Assembly: GCF_000525915.1 (NCBI RefSeq)
Contig: NZ_AODH01000004.1
Coordinates: 42,827 to 106,826, forward strand
Reading direction: 5' to 3'
Length of the DNA stretch: 64,000 nt
DNA from: Brochothrix campestris FSL F6-1037
GTDB lineage: Bacteria > Bacillota > Bacilli > Lactobacillales > Listeriaceae
The notes beneath the pieces were generated by a model, which saw only the letters and a program-made list of their open reading frames with translations, was not told the origin of the DNA and made no database searches. Positions 8,131-18,031 of this stretch are shown in pieces; position 1 is the first letter of the stretch; every line of letters starts with the position of its first letter. The translations under genes were made by a program, and so were the position numbers.

Positions 8131-8871
8131 TTAGTATTCAGCGTGCAGGGCCTTTGCTAAATGTTCTAAAATAAATAAAATCGGTAATTTAGAGGTGACG
8201 TCCTGTCCGTTAAAACTTTCGGAGGGAATGAAATAAGAAATGTTCGCATCGGATAACATCGCCACGGTTGACGATGGCGAGTTTGTAATTGAGATAATCG
8301 AGGCATTTCTAAATGGTGGAGAACTTAAATAATTAACAATATCGGTTGTTTCCCCTGAAACGCTAATCGCGATAACGCAAGACTGCTCCATAATTTGATT
8401 AGAGACAAAGTTTTGTGGATTGGTAATGGGTTGTTCAATGCGTAAAGCCATTTTTGATAATGACGAAAAATAAATAGCCCCATAGTTAGCGAGAATATCA
8501 GATGTTCCAACACCTAAAAAAAGAACGAACTCTCTGTCTTTCAGCAACGAAACGGCCGCTTTTATTTGATCTTGAAACTCTTTTTCATTGCTACGATTCA
8601 AAAAATTACTATAGACGTAGGAATCGAAATTCAACGTATTTTTTTTTGATTGTTGTTCTTCAAGGTAGATTTTCATACGGATTTTGAATTCATTAAAACC
8701 ATCACATTGGAACTTTTTACAAAAGCGTTGTATAGTTGCGACACTCGTATGTTTTTTTTTGGCTAAGTCTCTAATATTAATATGTGGCATTATCTCTAAA
8801 TTGTTAGAAATAAAGCGGTAAATTTCGTAATCAATTTCCCCCAAGGTAGGGGTGTGTTCTAAAAATAACAT
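8131..8871 (-). CDS. RpiR/MurR family transcriptional regulator
   Basis: A 246-residue regulator. Residues 1-75 form the RpiR helix-turn-helix (INIRDLAKKKHTSVATIQRF), and about 105-235 form a SIS sugar-isomerase-fold domain that binds phosphosugars (CVIAISVSGETTDIVNYL). GGGAGG precedes the ATG by seven bases. It is divergent from the PTS permease/TIM-barrel operon starting at 9055, so it probably controls that operon in response to a sugar phosphate. The exact sugar is unknown. Confidence 0.88.
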   Translation of the reverse strand: MLFLEHTPTLGEIDYEIYRFISNNLEIMPHINIRDLAKKKHTSVATIQRFCKKFQCDGFNEFKIRMKIYLEEQQSKKNTLNFDSYVYSNFLNRSNEKEFQDQIKAAVSLLKDREFVLFLGVGTSDILANYGAIYFSSLSKMALRIEQPITNPQNFVSNQIMEQSCVIAISVSGETTDIVNYLSSPPFRNASIISITNSPSSTVAMLSDANISYFIPSESFNGQDVTSKLPILFILEHLAKALHAEY

Positions 8872-9014
8872 TTAACAGCCTCCCGTTGATACGCAGTGTA
8901 TCTAGTTAGATAATTGTACCGAGTATACCGTTTGGGAGTCTTTATGACTAGGATGTGTTATTAGTGAGCTTTGTTTATGGTAAATTAGAATTAAGTTATT
9001 AGCTAATAGCATTA

Positions 9015-9030
9015 ATGTAAACGAATACAT
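9015..9030 (+). promoter_or_regulatory. CcpA cre box
   Basis: ATGTAAACGAATACAT fits the consensus WTGNNARCGNWWWCAW at every position. It lies 25 bases before the GTG of the PTS gene, where CcpA would repress transcription in the presence of preferred sugars. Confidence 0.85.
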
Positions 9031-9054
9031 TTTTAGATGTAGGAGGAGAAAAAA

Positions 9055-10347
9055 GTGAATAAGTACGTTGGTTTTTTAGCAAGTAAGTTAGCACCTTTAG
9101 GTATAAAACTAGGAACACAAAAACACTTAGTTGCTATCCGTGATGGGATTGTCTATTCGATGCCGTTAGTAATGATTGGGTCACTGTTCTTAATTATTTC
9201 CAATTTACCGATTCCTGGATACAGCGAGTTTTTAAACAATACAAGTGATTTGATGGTATGGTTTAATAAAATTGTAGATGGCTCATTTGGTGCGATGGGA
9301 CTAGTCGCCAGTTTTTCGATAGCCTATAGTCTTGCGCATCAGTACAAAATTGATGGGATTTCAACGGGGATTATTTCATTATCCTCATTTTTAATTGTGA
9401 CACCTAATATACTAGACAGCACTGATGCCGCGGGTGTACCGCTCCTGTTTTTGGGAAGCCGTGGATTGTTTATCGCAATGTTGATTGGTCTATTATCAGC
9501 GGAAATATTTAGATGGTTTGTTAAAAAGAACATCCGAATTAAAATGCCCGATTCTGTACCACCGGCAGTATCTCAATCGTTCTCTGCCTTAATTCCTGGT
9601 TTTGCGATTATTTTGTTTTTTGCATTGATTTATCAAGCATTGAATATGTTTGATATTACAAATATTCACGATTTAATTTTAATTATTTTTAATAAGCCGC
9701 TAACCTTTTTGGGTGGCACGTTATTTGGCACGATGATTGCTGTGAGTTTAAATTCTATCTTTTGGTTTATTGGCCTTCATGGTGGAAACATTGTTGGTTC
9801 GGTCATGGGACCTATTTGGTTAATGAATACTGATGATAACAGAATAGCGTTTCAAGCAGGCAAAGAAATGCCGCATATTTTCACATCGACCTTTACGGAT
9901 GCATTTGTTTATATCGGTGGGGGAGGGGCTATATTTGCTTTAGTATTCTTGCTCTTTTTCTTCTCGAAAAGTAAAGAAGGTAAGACGATGGGGAAATTGA
10001 GTTTCTTCCCAGATATTTTCAATGTTGGAGAACCAGCAATGTTTGGGATTCCAATTGTTATGAAGCCAATTTTATTCTTACCCTTTGTGCTTGCACCGAT
10101 GGCGAATACAGTGATTGCCTATATCGCAATGTCCTCTGGACTGGTTGCTAAAACAGTCGGGATAGCCATTCCATGGACAACACCACCATTAATCAGCGGT
10201 TATCTTGCTACAGGCGGAGATATAACGGGATCGATTTTACAAGTAGTCATAATTGTAATTGATATCTTAATTTACTTCCCGTTCTTTAAGATGTTAGATA
10301 ATGAAAAAATGAAAATTGAGAGTTTCTCGAAAGGAATGGACAAATGA
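9055..10347 (+). CDS. PTS EIIC permease, cellobiose/lactose (Lac) family
   Basis: A 430-residue integral membrane protein starting with GTG behind AGGAGGAG. The N-terminal KYVGFLASKLAPLG... and HLVAIRDGIVYSMPLVMIGS and the C-terminal INEP-like FNVGEPAMFGIPIVMKP are hallmarks of CelB/LicC-type EIIC transporters; 8-10 hydrophobic segments are present. It imports and phosphorylates a beta-glycoside or amino-sugar disaccharide together with EIIA and EIIB, which are not encoded nearby. Its stop overlaps the start of the next gene. Confidence 0.92.
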   Translation: MNKYVGFLASKLAPLGIKLGTQKHLVAIRDGIVYSMPLVMIGSLFLIISNLPIPGYSEFLNNTSDLMVWFNKIVDGSFGAMGLVASFSIAYSLAHQYKIDGISTGIISLSSFLIVTPNILDSTDAAGVPLLFLGSRGLFIAMLIGLLSAEIFRWFVKKNIRIKMPDSVPPAVSQSFSALIPGFAIILFFALIYQALNMFDITNIHDLILIIFNKPLTFLGGTLFGTMIAVSLNSIFWFIGLHGGNIVGSVMGPIWLMNTDDNRIAFQAGKEMPHIFTSTFTDAFVYIGGGGAIFALVFLLFFFSKSKEGKTMGKLSFFPDIFNVGEPAMFGIPIVMKPILFLPFVLAPMANTVIAYIAMSSGLVAKTVGIAIPWTTPPLISGYLATGGDITGSILQVVIIVIDILIYFPFFKMLDNEKMKIESFSKGMDK

Positions 10348-11243
10348 AAAGACTATTGAATTGTCAGGCAAGTGACTTTAAGAAGATGAAGGGAGCCGAT
10401 TTGAAACGAGCAATTTTAGCGAGTGAAGGTCGGACAGTCTGTTCTGAAAATGTGGTTATGAGTCAACCTTATGATTCGAATATTACAAATGCTGAAGTTG
10501 CAAAAAGTTTTGGAGCGGATTTGATTCTATTAAATGCATTTGATTGTATTCATCCTATTGTAAATGGTCTAGGGGAAAACACTACCAATCCAGTGCAACA
10601 ATTAAAGGATTTAACGGGACGTCCAATCGGAATTAACTTAGAGCCTGTAGATGAAACAGCGGAACTGTTAGAATATAAAACAGAGCTGGAATCAGGGCGG
10701 ATATGCTCAGTTGCAACGATTCAGAAAGCACAGGCATTAGGTGTTGATTTCATTTGCTTAACAGGGAATCCAGGAACGGGTGTAACTAATAAAGAAATTA
10801 AACGAGCGATTAAGACTGTAAAAGAACATTTTGATGGTTTAGTCATTGCTGGTAAGATGCATGGTGCAGGTGTTAATGAATCGGTTTTACCAGATGATGA
10901 AACAATTGATGCTTTTATTGCGAGTGGTGCGGATGTTATTTTAGTACCAGCTTTAGGTACAGTTGCAGGTGTGACAGAACAAGAATTTCATGTGGTTGTT
11001 AAAAAAATTAGAGCAGCAGGAGCTTTAGTGATGTCGGCGATAGGTACGAGTCAAGAATCATCGTCGCAACATGTGATAGAAGAGATTGCATTGAAAAATA
11101 AAATGGCAGGAGTCGACATTCAACATATTGGTGATGCAGGTGTTGGTGGAATGGCACCACCGCAAAACATCTTTGCACTATCTGTTGCAATTCGAGGATT
11201 ACGCCATACAGTGAGTATGATGGCACGTTCGATAAAACGTTAG
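10344..11243 (+). CDS. TIM-barrel protein, PEP phosphonomutase-like (DUF7916-type)
   Basis: 299 residues, translationally coupled to the EIIC gene by a 4-base overlap. Alternating beta/alpha segments such as ADLILLNAFD, VDFICLTGNPGTGV, FDGLVIAGKMHGAG, ADVILVPALGTVAGV and a C-terminal IGDAGVGGM suggest a TIM barrel with a phosphate-binding end. Similar genes are found next to PTS permeases and are often labelled PEP phosphonomutase; the reaction is not established. By context it acts on the phosphorylated sugar product or a derivative of it. Confidence 0.6.
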   Translation: MKRLLNCQASDFKKMKGADLKRAILASEGRTVCSENVVMSQPYDSNITNAEVAKSFGADLILLNAFDCIHPIVNGLGENTTNPVQQLKDLTGRPIGINLEPVDETAELLEYKTELESGRICSVATIQKAQALGVDFICLTGNPGTGVTNKEIKRAIKTVKEHFDGLVIAGKMHGAGVNESVLPDDETIDAFIASGADVILVPALGTVAGVTEQEFHVVVKKIRAAGALVMSAIGTSQESSSQHVIEEIALKNKMAGVDIQHIGDAGVGGMAPPQNIFALSVAIRGLRHTVSMMARSIKR

Positions 11244-11263
11244 AAGTAATACGTGTAAGACAG

Positions 11264-11305
11264 AAGACAGGCGAGTAGTTGCATTCAACTACTCGCCTGT
11301 CTTTT
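11264..11305. terminator. bidirectional Rho-independent terminator
   Basis: A near-perfect 17-base stem (AAGACAGGCGAGTAGTTG with CAACTACTCGCCTGTCTT) has a short ATT loop. Flanking A- and T-rich tracts let it serve both the plus-strand PTS operon and the minus-strand dus gene. Confidence 0.92.
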
Positions 11306-11307
11306 GC

Positions 11308-12303
11308 TTATTTATCTTCACCAATCTCTTCAATCGGTTGTTGCAGTGCTTCATTCACTAAGGCGCGAACAGCATCAGTTGACTTGGTGTTCATCAAAGC
11401 ATTGCGTAGTTCGGCTGCGCCTTTGAAGCCGCGTACATAAATTTTAAAGAAACGGTGCATATGTGTAAAGGGACGAGGTTCGGTTATTTTTGCATAGTGA
11501 TCATAAAGGTCAACTTGCAACAACAATAAGTTTAAAAAGTCAGCAGCTGAATGTGCTTGTGGCTCGATCTCGAAAGCATAAGGGTTTGTGAAAACACCAC
11601 GGCCAATCATCACACCATCCACACCATATTTTTCGACGAGTGCTAAACCATCGGCACGATTCGCAATGTCGCCATTAATCGTTAGCAATGTTTGTGGTGC
11701 AATTTCATCACGCAGCTGCTTAATTGCTGGAATCAGTTCGTAATGCGCATCGACCTTACTCATTTCTTTACGCGTCCGCAAATGAATCGTTAAGTTAGCA
11801 ATGTCTTGTTTTAACACATGAGTTAGCCAGTCACGCCATTCATCGATTTGGGTAAAGCCAAGACGTGTTTTGACACTAACAGGCAGCCCACCTGTTTTAG
11901 CAGCCTGAATAATTTCAGCCGCATTTTCAGGGTAATTGATTAAGCCGGAGCCGCGTCCTTTTGAAACCACGTTTTGAACGGGGCAGCCCATGTTTAAGTC
12001 AACGCCTTTAAAGCCCATTTCTTTCATGCCTATACTCATCTGTGCAAACAATTCGGGTTTGTTACCCCAAATGTGTGCAACTAACGGCTGCTCATCCTCA
12101 GTAAAGGTTAAACGACCACGCACGCTTTCTTTGCCTTTAGGGTGGCAGTAACTTTCCGTATTAGTGAACTCGGTAAAAAAGACATCGGGTTTGGCAGCTT
12201 CACTAATGACGTGTCGAAAGACAACATCGGTCACATCTTCCATTGGTGCTAATATAAAAAACGGCTTTGGTAAATCAAGCCAAAAATTGTCTTGCTTAGT
12301 CAT
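11308..12303 (-). CDS. dus: tRNA-dihydrouridine synthase
   Basis: A 331-residue FMN enzyme that reduces uridine in tRNA D-loops with NADPH. The FMN-barrel start [15 protein letters not shown], the catalytic Cys motif [23 protein letters not shown], the substrate loop [12 protein letters not shown] and GDIANR/GVMIGRG are all visible, followed by the Dus-specific C-terminal helical domain. AAGGAG lies eight bases before the ATG. The gene stands alone between two terminator-bounded units. Subfamily (DusB or DusC-like) cannot be decided by eye. Confidence 0.93.
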   Translation of the reverse strand: MTKQDNFWLDLPKPFFILAPMEDVTDVVFRHVISEAAKPDVFFTEFTNTESYCHPKGKESVRGRLTFTEDEQPLVAHIWGNKPELFAQMSIGMKEMGFKGVDLNMGCPVQNVVSKGRGSGLINYPENAAEIIQAAKTGGLPVSVKTRLGFTQIDEWRDWLTHVLKQDIANLTIHLRTRKEMSKVDAHYELIPAIKQLRDEIAPQTLLTINGDIANRADGLALVEKYGVDGVMIGRGVFTNPYAFEIEPQAHSAADFLNLLLLQVDLYDHYAKITEPRPFTHMHRFFKIYVRGFKGAAELRNALMNTKSTDAVRALVNEALQQPIEEIGEDK

Positions 12304-12389
12304 TTCATCTTCTCCTTAGTCATTATCTTCTAAATTATACATGCTCATAAATAGTATCATTTTTCGGCGGAACTTGCACAGACTTTCGC

Positions 12390-12986
12390 TCATGATGGTC
12401 TTATTTTTTTTTGAATAAAAGCGATGATATTAATGTAGAGAGTCGTTAGTTCCATCGGTGTTTGATCGAGGTCATTTTGGAGCCACTGTTCAATCAAGCC
12501 TAAAAAGGCCGATGTGATAAAGGCGATAAAATAATCAAGTGGTACATTGAGGTTTTGCTGGTAATAGTCGTTTTTGCTGAGATTAATTTGCACTTTTTCT
12601 GCAAAAGCTGCCTTAAAACGAAGGTGAAAACCAGCCCGACCATGGTCACTTAAAAAAATCTTCAGCAAGGGTGATTGGGTGGCGATAGATCGAAATAAAC
12701 TGGCCGCTAACAGTTCCTGCTCTTTGGCAAAGGTAGCAGGAGTGGCATAGCGCGCCTGTAACTCGTCAAGATGATTGCCGATATCAGTAAACAGTTGCTG
12801 TTCGACCTTATCGAGGAGGTCGAACTTATCCAGATAATGTAAATAGAACGTGCCGCGGTTAATCTTTGCTGCCGCGGTAATGTCACCAATCGTAATCGTA
12901 TCAAATGTTTTCTTACTCATAATGTTAATAAATGCTTCGGTAATAAGTGCTTTCGTGCGCTTATTTTTTTCGATATAACGACTCAT
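12390..12986 (-). CDS. TetR/AcrR family regulator
   Basis: 198 residues. The helix-turn-helix is at about 25-50 (ITIGDITAAAKINRGTFYLHYLDKFDLL), followed by an all-helical ligand domain. The ATG at 12986 follows GAGG and is preferred; the longer frame to 13052 would read through the operator at 13007-13021. It is divergent from the membrane exporter gene at 13111 and probably represses both itself and that gene. Confidence 0.88.
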   Translation of the reverse strand: MSRYIEKNKRTKALITEAFINIMSKKTFDTITIGDITAAAKINRGTFYLHYLDKFDLLDKVEQQLFTDIGNHLDELQARYATPATFAKEQELLAASLFRSIATQSPLLKIFLSDHGRAGFHLRFKAAFAEKVQINLSKNDYYQQNLNVPLDYFIAFITSAFLGLIEQWLQNDLDQTPMELTTLYINIIAFIQKKIRPS

Positions 12987-13006
12987 AAACACCTCTTTCT
13001 CAAAAA

Positions 13007-13088
13007 TGAACAAGTTGTTCACTTTTGTTGATTGCTTTGGTTTGTTGCTCATTATATGATAATAACATAAAAATAAACAAGTTGTTCA
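13007..13088. promoter_or_regulatory. twin TetR-family operators
   Basis: A 15-base palindrome TGAACAAGTTGTTCA (13007-13021) sits next to the regulator start. A near copy, TAAACAAGTTGTTCA (13074-13088), sits 23 bases before the exporter start. Both match at 14 of 15 positions and flank the shared intergenic promoter region, as expected for a divergent TetR-controlled pair. Confidence 0.8.
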
Positions 13089-13110
13089 AATTTGGAAGGG
13101 GATAGTTAAC

Positions 13111-14244
13111 GTGCGATTATTTAAAGAAAAATTAGCCTGGGCGGCACCGATTGCGGTTATTTTAATCATTGCTTTATTTTCGGTCAACCTCTTTGTGCAA
13201 GGGGATCCACAAATTAAAAATTTACCGGTTGCATTGATTGTGAATGATGAAGGTAAAAACGTCGATGCGGTTAAAACAGCCGTGAAAAACATGAGCCAAG
13301 GCGTCGATGGTGCAGAGCCAGTGATTGCTTTTACAACTGAAAAAGAGGCTGATATTGACACGCTCTTTAATGACAAAACCTATTATGCGGCCTTAGTTGT
13401 TCCAAAAGGCTATCATGATGCACTGACAGATGCGGTTAAAAATAAGCAACCAGCAACCTTAAAAGTGTATGTGAACCAAGGATACAATGCGACGGGGGCC
13501 AATGCGGCAAAAACGGCCTTAACAGCACTCGTTAATCAAATGAGTCAACAGTATTCAACAACCTTTATTAAACAACTAGGGGATAAACAAATTGATGCGG
13601 CTGATGCAACCGTGCTGGCGAATCCAATTGTGGCACAAGATAAAGTCTTTAATGCTGTGACAGCAAAAACAGCCAATGGGAGTGCACCGTTATTAATGGC
13701 GATGCCAGCTTGGGTCGGTGCTTTAATCGGTGGCTTCATCGTCTTTTTAGCAACCGCAAGCATTGTAAAAAAAGAACGCTTGAACCGGTCACAAGTGCTA
13801 CGCTTAATGAGCAATCAACTGCTGTTTGGGATTATCATCGCCTTATTCTCAGGCTTTACAGTCGCAACCATCGGCACAATTGCGGATATTGCGATGCCGA
13901 GCTATTTATTAGTGGCGCTATTCGTGTCATTTGCTGCTTTCTGTTTCTACTTACTCGTTTCAGCGGTAACCGCGTGGATCGGCAAACCAGCCATTACGCT
14001 TTTCATGGTGGTAATGTTATTAGGCATGGGTGTCATTATGATGCCACCTGAAATGCTTCCTGATTTCTTCGTCAACTTTGTTCGTCCATGGATTCCCATC
14101 CGCTTTGCTGCTGAAGGCTTACGTGATATTTTCTACTTCGGTAGCGGCTTCTATACTGGTCATTCATTTAATGTGATTGCCGGCATTGGAATCGTTGGTT
14201 TAATCGTCTTTGTGTTATCAGGATTTAAACGACAAAATCGTTAA
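13111..14244 (+). CDS. ABC-2/YhgE-Pip type membrane protein
   Basis: 377 residues from a GTG behind GGAAGGGG. One N-terminal helix (about 9-30) is followed by an extracellular domain of about 170 residues containing PVALIVNDEGKNV and DKTYYAALVVPKGY, typical of Pip/YhgE and DUF3533 proteins. Five or six helices follow from about 200 to 370, with MPAWVGALIGGF and EMLPDFFVNFVRPWIPIRFAAEGLRD near the end. Such proteins act in drug or surface-molecule export. No ABC ATPase is encoded beside it. Likely derepressed when the TetR protein binds its ligand. Confidence 0.8.
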   Translation: MRLFKEKLAWAAPIAVILIIALFSVNLFVQGDPQIKNLPVALIVNDEGKNVDAVKTAVKNMSQGVDGAEPVIAFTTEKEADIDTLFNDKTYYAALVVPKGYHDALTDAVKNKQPATLKVYVNQGYNATGANAAKTALTALVNQMSQQYSTTFIKQLGDKQIDAADATVLANPIVAQDKVFNAVTAKTANGSAPLLMAMPAWVGALIGGFIVFLATASIVKKERLNRSQVLRLMSNQLLFGIIIALFSGFTVATIGTIADIAMPSYLLVALFVSFAAFCFYLLVSAVTAWIGKPAITLFMVVMLLGMGVIMMPPEMLPDFFVNFVRPWIPIRFAAEGLRDIFYFGSGFYTGHSFNVIAGIGIVGLIVFVLSGFKRQNR

Positions 14245-14246
14245 AT

Positions 14247-14285
14247 AAAATGCCCCCGTAACGTTTTGGTTACGGGGGCGTTTTA
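14247..14285. terminator. Rho-independent terminator
   Basis: Stem AAAATGCCCCCGTAAC with GTTACGGGGGCGTTTT, loop of four to five bases, lying between convergent genes. A-rich and T-rich flanks make it bidirectional. Confidence 0.93.
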
Positions 14286-14300
14286 TGTCTAAAAAGCTAT

Positions 14301-15675
14301 TTAAAAACCATTGTTCTCACTGACTGTTTTAAACCAGAGACCACTTTTTTTGAGCGAACGCTCATACGGAGCGTTTAAAGCCATCCGATAAAAACCATAG
14401 CGATTAGTATAGCCGTTAAGCCATGACCAACAGTCAACAAAGGTCCACGTATGATAGCCAAAACAGTTGCTGCCAGCAGCAATGCCACGATGTAATTGTC
14501 GCAAATGATCCTGCATAAAAGTAATGCGGTAATCATCTTCAATCATGCCAGCAGCGTTCATGAAGCGGTCCTCATCGGCCACGCCCATCCCATTTTCAGC
14601 CACGTACCACGGAATGTTGTGATACTCATCTTTAATCATCACAGCCATGTCATAGAGTGCTTCGGGGTATATTTCCCACCCACGGTAATGGTTCATTTTT
14701 TTGGCAGGCCAATCATAAGGACTGTAAAAATCTGCCGGCATTTGCGCAGGGGATTTTGGCTGTGTCGGCGCTTGCACCCGGCGTGGTTGGTAATAGTTAA
14801 GGCCGAGAAAATCAACGGGATTAGCAGCGATGCGAGCTGCATCACCATCTTCGGTTAGTGGCATGAGCTGATGTTCGCTCAATAAGGCAATCAAGGCTGG
14901 CGGAAAGTGTCCAAGCACACAAGGGTCGAGAAAACTTTTGCTATTAAGGAGATCGGCCGCATCTTTTGCGCGTTGATCGGCCGCTGATTCACTGCGAGCA
15001 TAGGTTGGTGAAATGTTAAGAATTATTCCAATTGAGCCTTTGAAACCACCGGTTTTAAAGGCTTCAACAGCGGCAATATGGGCCATTAGCGTATGGTAGC
15101 CGACTTGGACAGCTTTTTTTTAAATCGACCACTGCTGGATAATGATAACCGAATAAGTAGCCACATTCAACATGAACAATCGGTTCATTAAAAGTCGTCC
15201 ATTGTGGCACGAGATCGCCAAAAAGGTCAAAGGCAGTCTGTGCATAAAAGGCGAAGGCATTAACCGATTCACGAGTTTCCCATCCACCTTTTTCCATCAA
15301 CCACCATGGCATATCGAAATGAAAGAGGTTAATAATGGGGTGGATGTGAGCCTTATTAAGGGCTTTAAAATAGTCGCGGTAATAAGAAACAGCTTCTTCA
15401 TTGATGTTTTTTCCGTCAGGCAATAAGCGAGTCCATGAGATGGATGTGCGATAAGAAGTCAGGCCAATTGCTTGCATCCGCTTAATATCATCAGCATAGC
15501 ATTCATAGACATTAGAGGTGATAGCGGGGCCTTGATTCGGTTGGAAGTTAGCTGGTGCAAGCTCATACCATTTATCCCAAGTTGAGGGGCTTTTTCCGTT
15601 TAAGAGGGCATGTCCTTCGGTTTGGGGAGCAGAGGCGGCAGCGCCCCATAAAAAATTAGTTGGAAACTGGTACAT
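14301..15675 (-). pseudogene. GH1 6-phospho-beta-glucosidase (frameshifted)
   Basis: Two adjacent frames together make one GH1 glycosidase of about 457 residues. The N-terminal part (15675-15113) carries FPTNFLWGAAASAPQ and the acid/base motif TFNEP. The C-terminal part (15112-14301) carries the nucleophile motif AENGMG. They are separated by one extra A in a run of eight A (15114-15121 on the plus strand as T); with seven A the protein reads VDLKKAVQVGYH without a break. ATG 15675 has GAGG upstream and overlaps the fucosidase stop. The PTS gene in the operon favours a 6-phospho substrate. Real mutation and sequencing error cannot be told apart here. Confidence 0.88.
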
Positions 15676-17002
15676 AAGAGACCTCACTTTCTAATAGTAG
15701 TGTTAAAGCAGTAATTGATGTGGCAGCTGGAAGAGTAACTTGTCCTTTTATAATGCAGAGACTTTCACCTGTATCAGTTACCAGACATTGGCTTAGCGGA
15801 CTGTTGAGTTGCAAATCAGCTAATGTCAAGCTAGTAGCTGTTGGCTGTGGTAATAAAAAGGCGAACACTTTGTTCTCCTTTTGAGTGAAATACCAAGGGT
15901 CAAGGGCCTTGATGTTAAAGGGACGGGTGCCATAAATACCGTCACCAAATCGTTTGAGCCACGCGCCAAATTCGCTCAGAAGCTGCTGCGCCTCCAAAGG
16001 TAAAGAGCCATCTGGTTTAGGACCGATGCCAAAAATCACATTGCCACCCAGTGCTACGATTTTTACGAGCGTTTCCAGCAATTCAGCGAAGGATTTATAG
16101 GTGTCATTCGGCACGTACCCCCAATTTTTGGCAAAGGGAATATTGCTTTCCCAAGCTTTAAGCGGTAATTCAGTCGGAATCTGACGTTCCGGCGTAACGT
16201 AGTTTTCAAAGGCACCGCCAATCGTACGGTCAACAACGAGCAGATTCGGTTGCAATTGCCGTAATTGTGGCACGAGTGTTGTCATATCAAGCTGTTCGTT
16301 GTTGGCACGATTCACCCAACCACCATCAAGCCACAGAATGTCTAATTCGCCGTAGTTTTGGCACAGTTCAGTCAATTGCGCAGCAACAAAGTCGTTAAAC
16401 TTTTGCCAGAGTGCGGGTTGTTTGAGCGGGTCATAGCTTGCATAACGGCCACGTGGCTCAGAACCGGGCACCCAATAAGCAGGATGGTGCCAATCGGCTT
16501 TAGAGTAATAAGCACCAACGGCCAGCTGTTCCTTTTTAAAGGCGGTTGCAAGCGCTTTGAAAACATCAGCTGTTGGTTGGACAGCATAAGGACAGTCAGA
16601 TGCCGTCATTTTATAGTCAGTCTGCTGTGTATCGTACATTGTAAAGCCATCGTGATGTTTCGTCGTAAACAGCATATAGTTAAAACCAGCTGCCTTAATT
16701 TGCTGTGCCCAAGCTGTTGCATCAAATTGGAGGGGATTGAACTGCTGATTGAGTCGCCAATAATCTTGACGCAACACGTCTAAATCATCACGCCACGGTT
16801 TTTTACGGGCCCACTCATCTTCAGCCGATAGTTGCCATGATTCAACAATGCCGGCTTCGCTATAGAGACCCCAATGAAAAATGACACCGATTTTTTGATC
16901 TTTAAACCAGTCAATTTTTTTGGCTAAGCCAGGTGTGAGCGCTTGATACCGTTCTAGCGCTGTATCATCATTTGATTCAATATCTGCACGGTTAATCGCC
17001 AT
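15656..17002 (-). CDS. alpha-L-fucosidase, GH29
   Basis: 448 residues, no signal peptide, so cytoplasmic. The family signatures are IGVIFHWGLYS near the N-terminus, FTTKHHDGF, the nucleophile Asp in LDILWLDGGWVN, and GNVIFGIGPKPDGSLP. It removes terminal L-fucose from oligosaccharides. Its stop overlaps the GH1 start by about 20 bases and its start lies four bases after the LacI stop, so LacI-GH29-GH1 are co-transcribed with the upstream PTS permease. This suggests intake of a fucosylated sugar rather than extracellular hydrolysis. Confidence 0.93.
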   Translation of the reverse strand: MAINRADIESNDDTALERYQALTPGLAKKIDWFKDQKIGVIFHWGLYSEAGIVESWQLSAEDEWARKKPWRDDLDVLRQDYWRLNQQFNPLQFDATAWAQQIKAAGFNYMLFTTKHHDGFTMYDTQQTDYKMTASDCPYAVQPTADVFKALATAFKKEQLAVGAYYSKADWHHPAYWVPGSEPRGRYASYDPLKQPALWQKFNDFVAAQLTELCQNYGELDILWLDGGWVNRANNEQLDMTTLVPQLRQLQPNLLVVDRTIGGAFENYVTPERQIPTELPLKAWESNIPFAKNWGYVPNDTYKSFAELLETLVKIVALGGNVIFGIGPKPDGSLPLEAQQLLSEFGAWLKRFGDGIYGTRPFNIKALDPWYFTQKENKVFAFLLPQPTATSLTLADLQLNSPLSQCLVTDTGESLCIIKGQVTLPAATSITALTLLLESEVSYVPVSN

Positions 17003-17006
17003 CTAA

Positions 17007-18016
17007 TCACTCGCTTTTTAGGTTATTTTTAACAATGGAGTCACGCCATAAAATCGTATTGGTGAGTGTAAAGGTTTCACTTTTTAAGTGGTCTTGATTG
17101 CGAATCTTTTCAAGCAGTCGTTCGACCGCTAATTGACCAATTAGCGGAATCGGTTGTTTGATGACCGTAAGCTGTGGATAAAAGATATCACTGGCATCAA
17201 AATAATCGTAACTGGCAAACGAAAGAGCACTGCCAATGTGGATTTGTTGTGTATGAATTGTCTGCAACGCCCCCAGTGACATGTTGTAGTTACAGACGAA
17301 CACGGCAGTGACTTTTTGTGTGAGCAAATGGGCCATGCCACGGGCACCACTTTCTTTAGAATAATCACCGTAATAAATCAGCTCTTCTGCTAACAGCTGT
17401 TGCTGTGCTTCAAACGCATCAAGAATGCCTAGAAAACGTTCACGTGCAACATAGTCGGTTTGTGGTGCAACAATTACACCAATCCGCTCGTGTCCGAGCT
17501 CAAGCATCTTGGCGAGTACCTTTGTTGTGCTGGCACGATTATCGACGACAATCGAATCGATTTGGGAATTATCGAGTGGTGTAATCAATGATACGATGGG
17601 AAATGGTAAGTGTTTCAACATGTCTAGCTGCGGCCACTGTTGCTCGGCACCGACAATAATTAAGCCATCGATTGCACGAGAGGCAAAATAGTTGAGCTTT
17701 TTGGGAATCAGTTGTGGATCATCACGGTAATTCGATAATAACAGTGAATAGCCGAGTGGTTCTAATACATCATCAATTTTGGCGACAAGAGCAGCACTGA
17801 AATTACTTTGCATGTTATTCATTAATAAGCCAATTGTGTGCGTTTCGCTACTTTTTAATCCTTTGGCAAAAAAAGTTTTTCTTTGTAATCCAAGGCTTCA
17901 ATCGCAGCAGCAATTTTTTTGGCGTTTTGAGGTCGCAGTTTATGACCGTTTAAGTAGCCAGAGACACTACCGACAGAAACACCGGCCTGTTTGGCGACTT
18001 CTTGAATCGTTGCCAT
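17007..18016 (-). pseudogene. LacI family regulator (frameshifted)
   Basis: The N-terminal 48 residues (from ATG 18016, MATIQEVAKQAGVSVGSVSGYL) form the LacI helix-turn-helix in one frame. The rest, from SSETHTIGLLMNN onward, the periplasmic-binding-like effector domain, lies in another frame. A run of seven A (17868-17874, T on the coding strand) where eight would be needed restores EKLFFAKGLKSS. The complete protein would be about 336 residues. It sits inside the fucosidase operon and its likely operator is the palindrome at 19398-19417. Confidence 0.88.
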
Positions 18017-18031
18017 TGAGATTCCACCTTT

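Noticed and set aside
12987..13052. 22-residue N-terminal extension of the TetR gene
   Set aside because: It reads through the palindromic operator; the ATG at 12986 has a good ribosome binding site.
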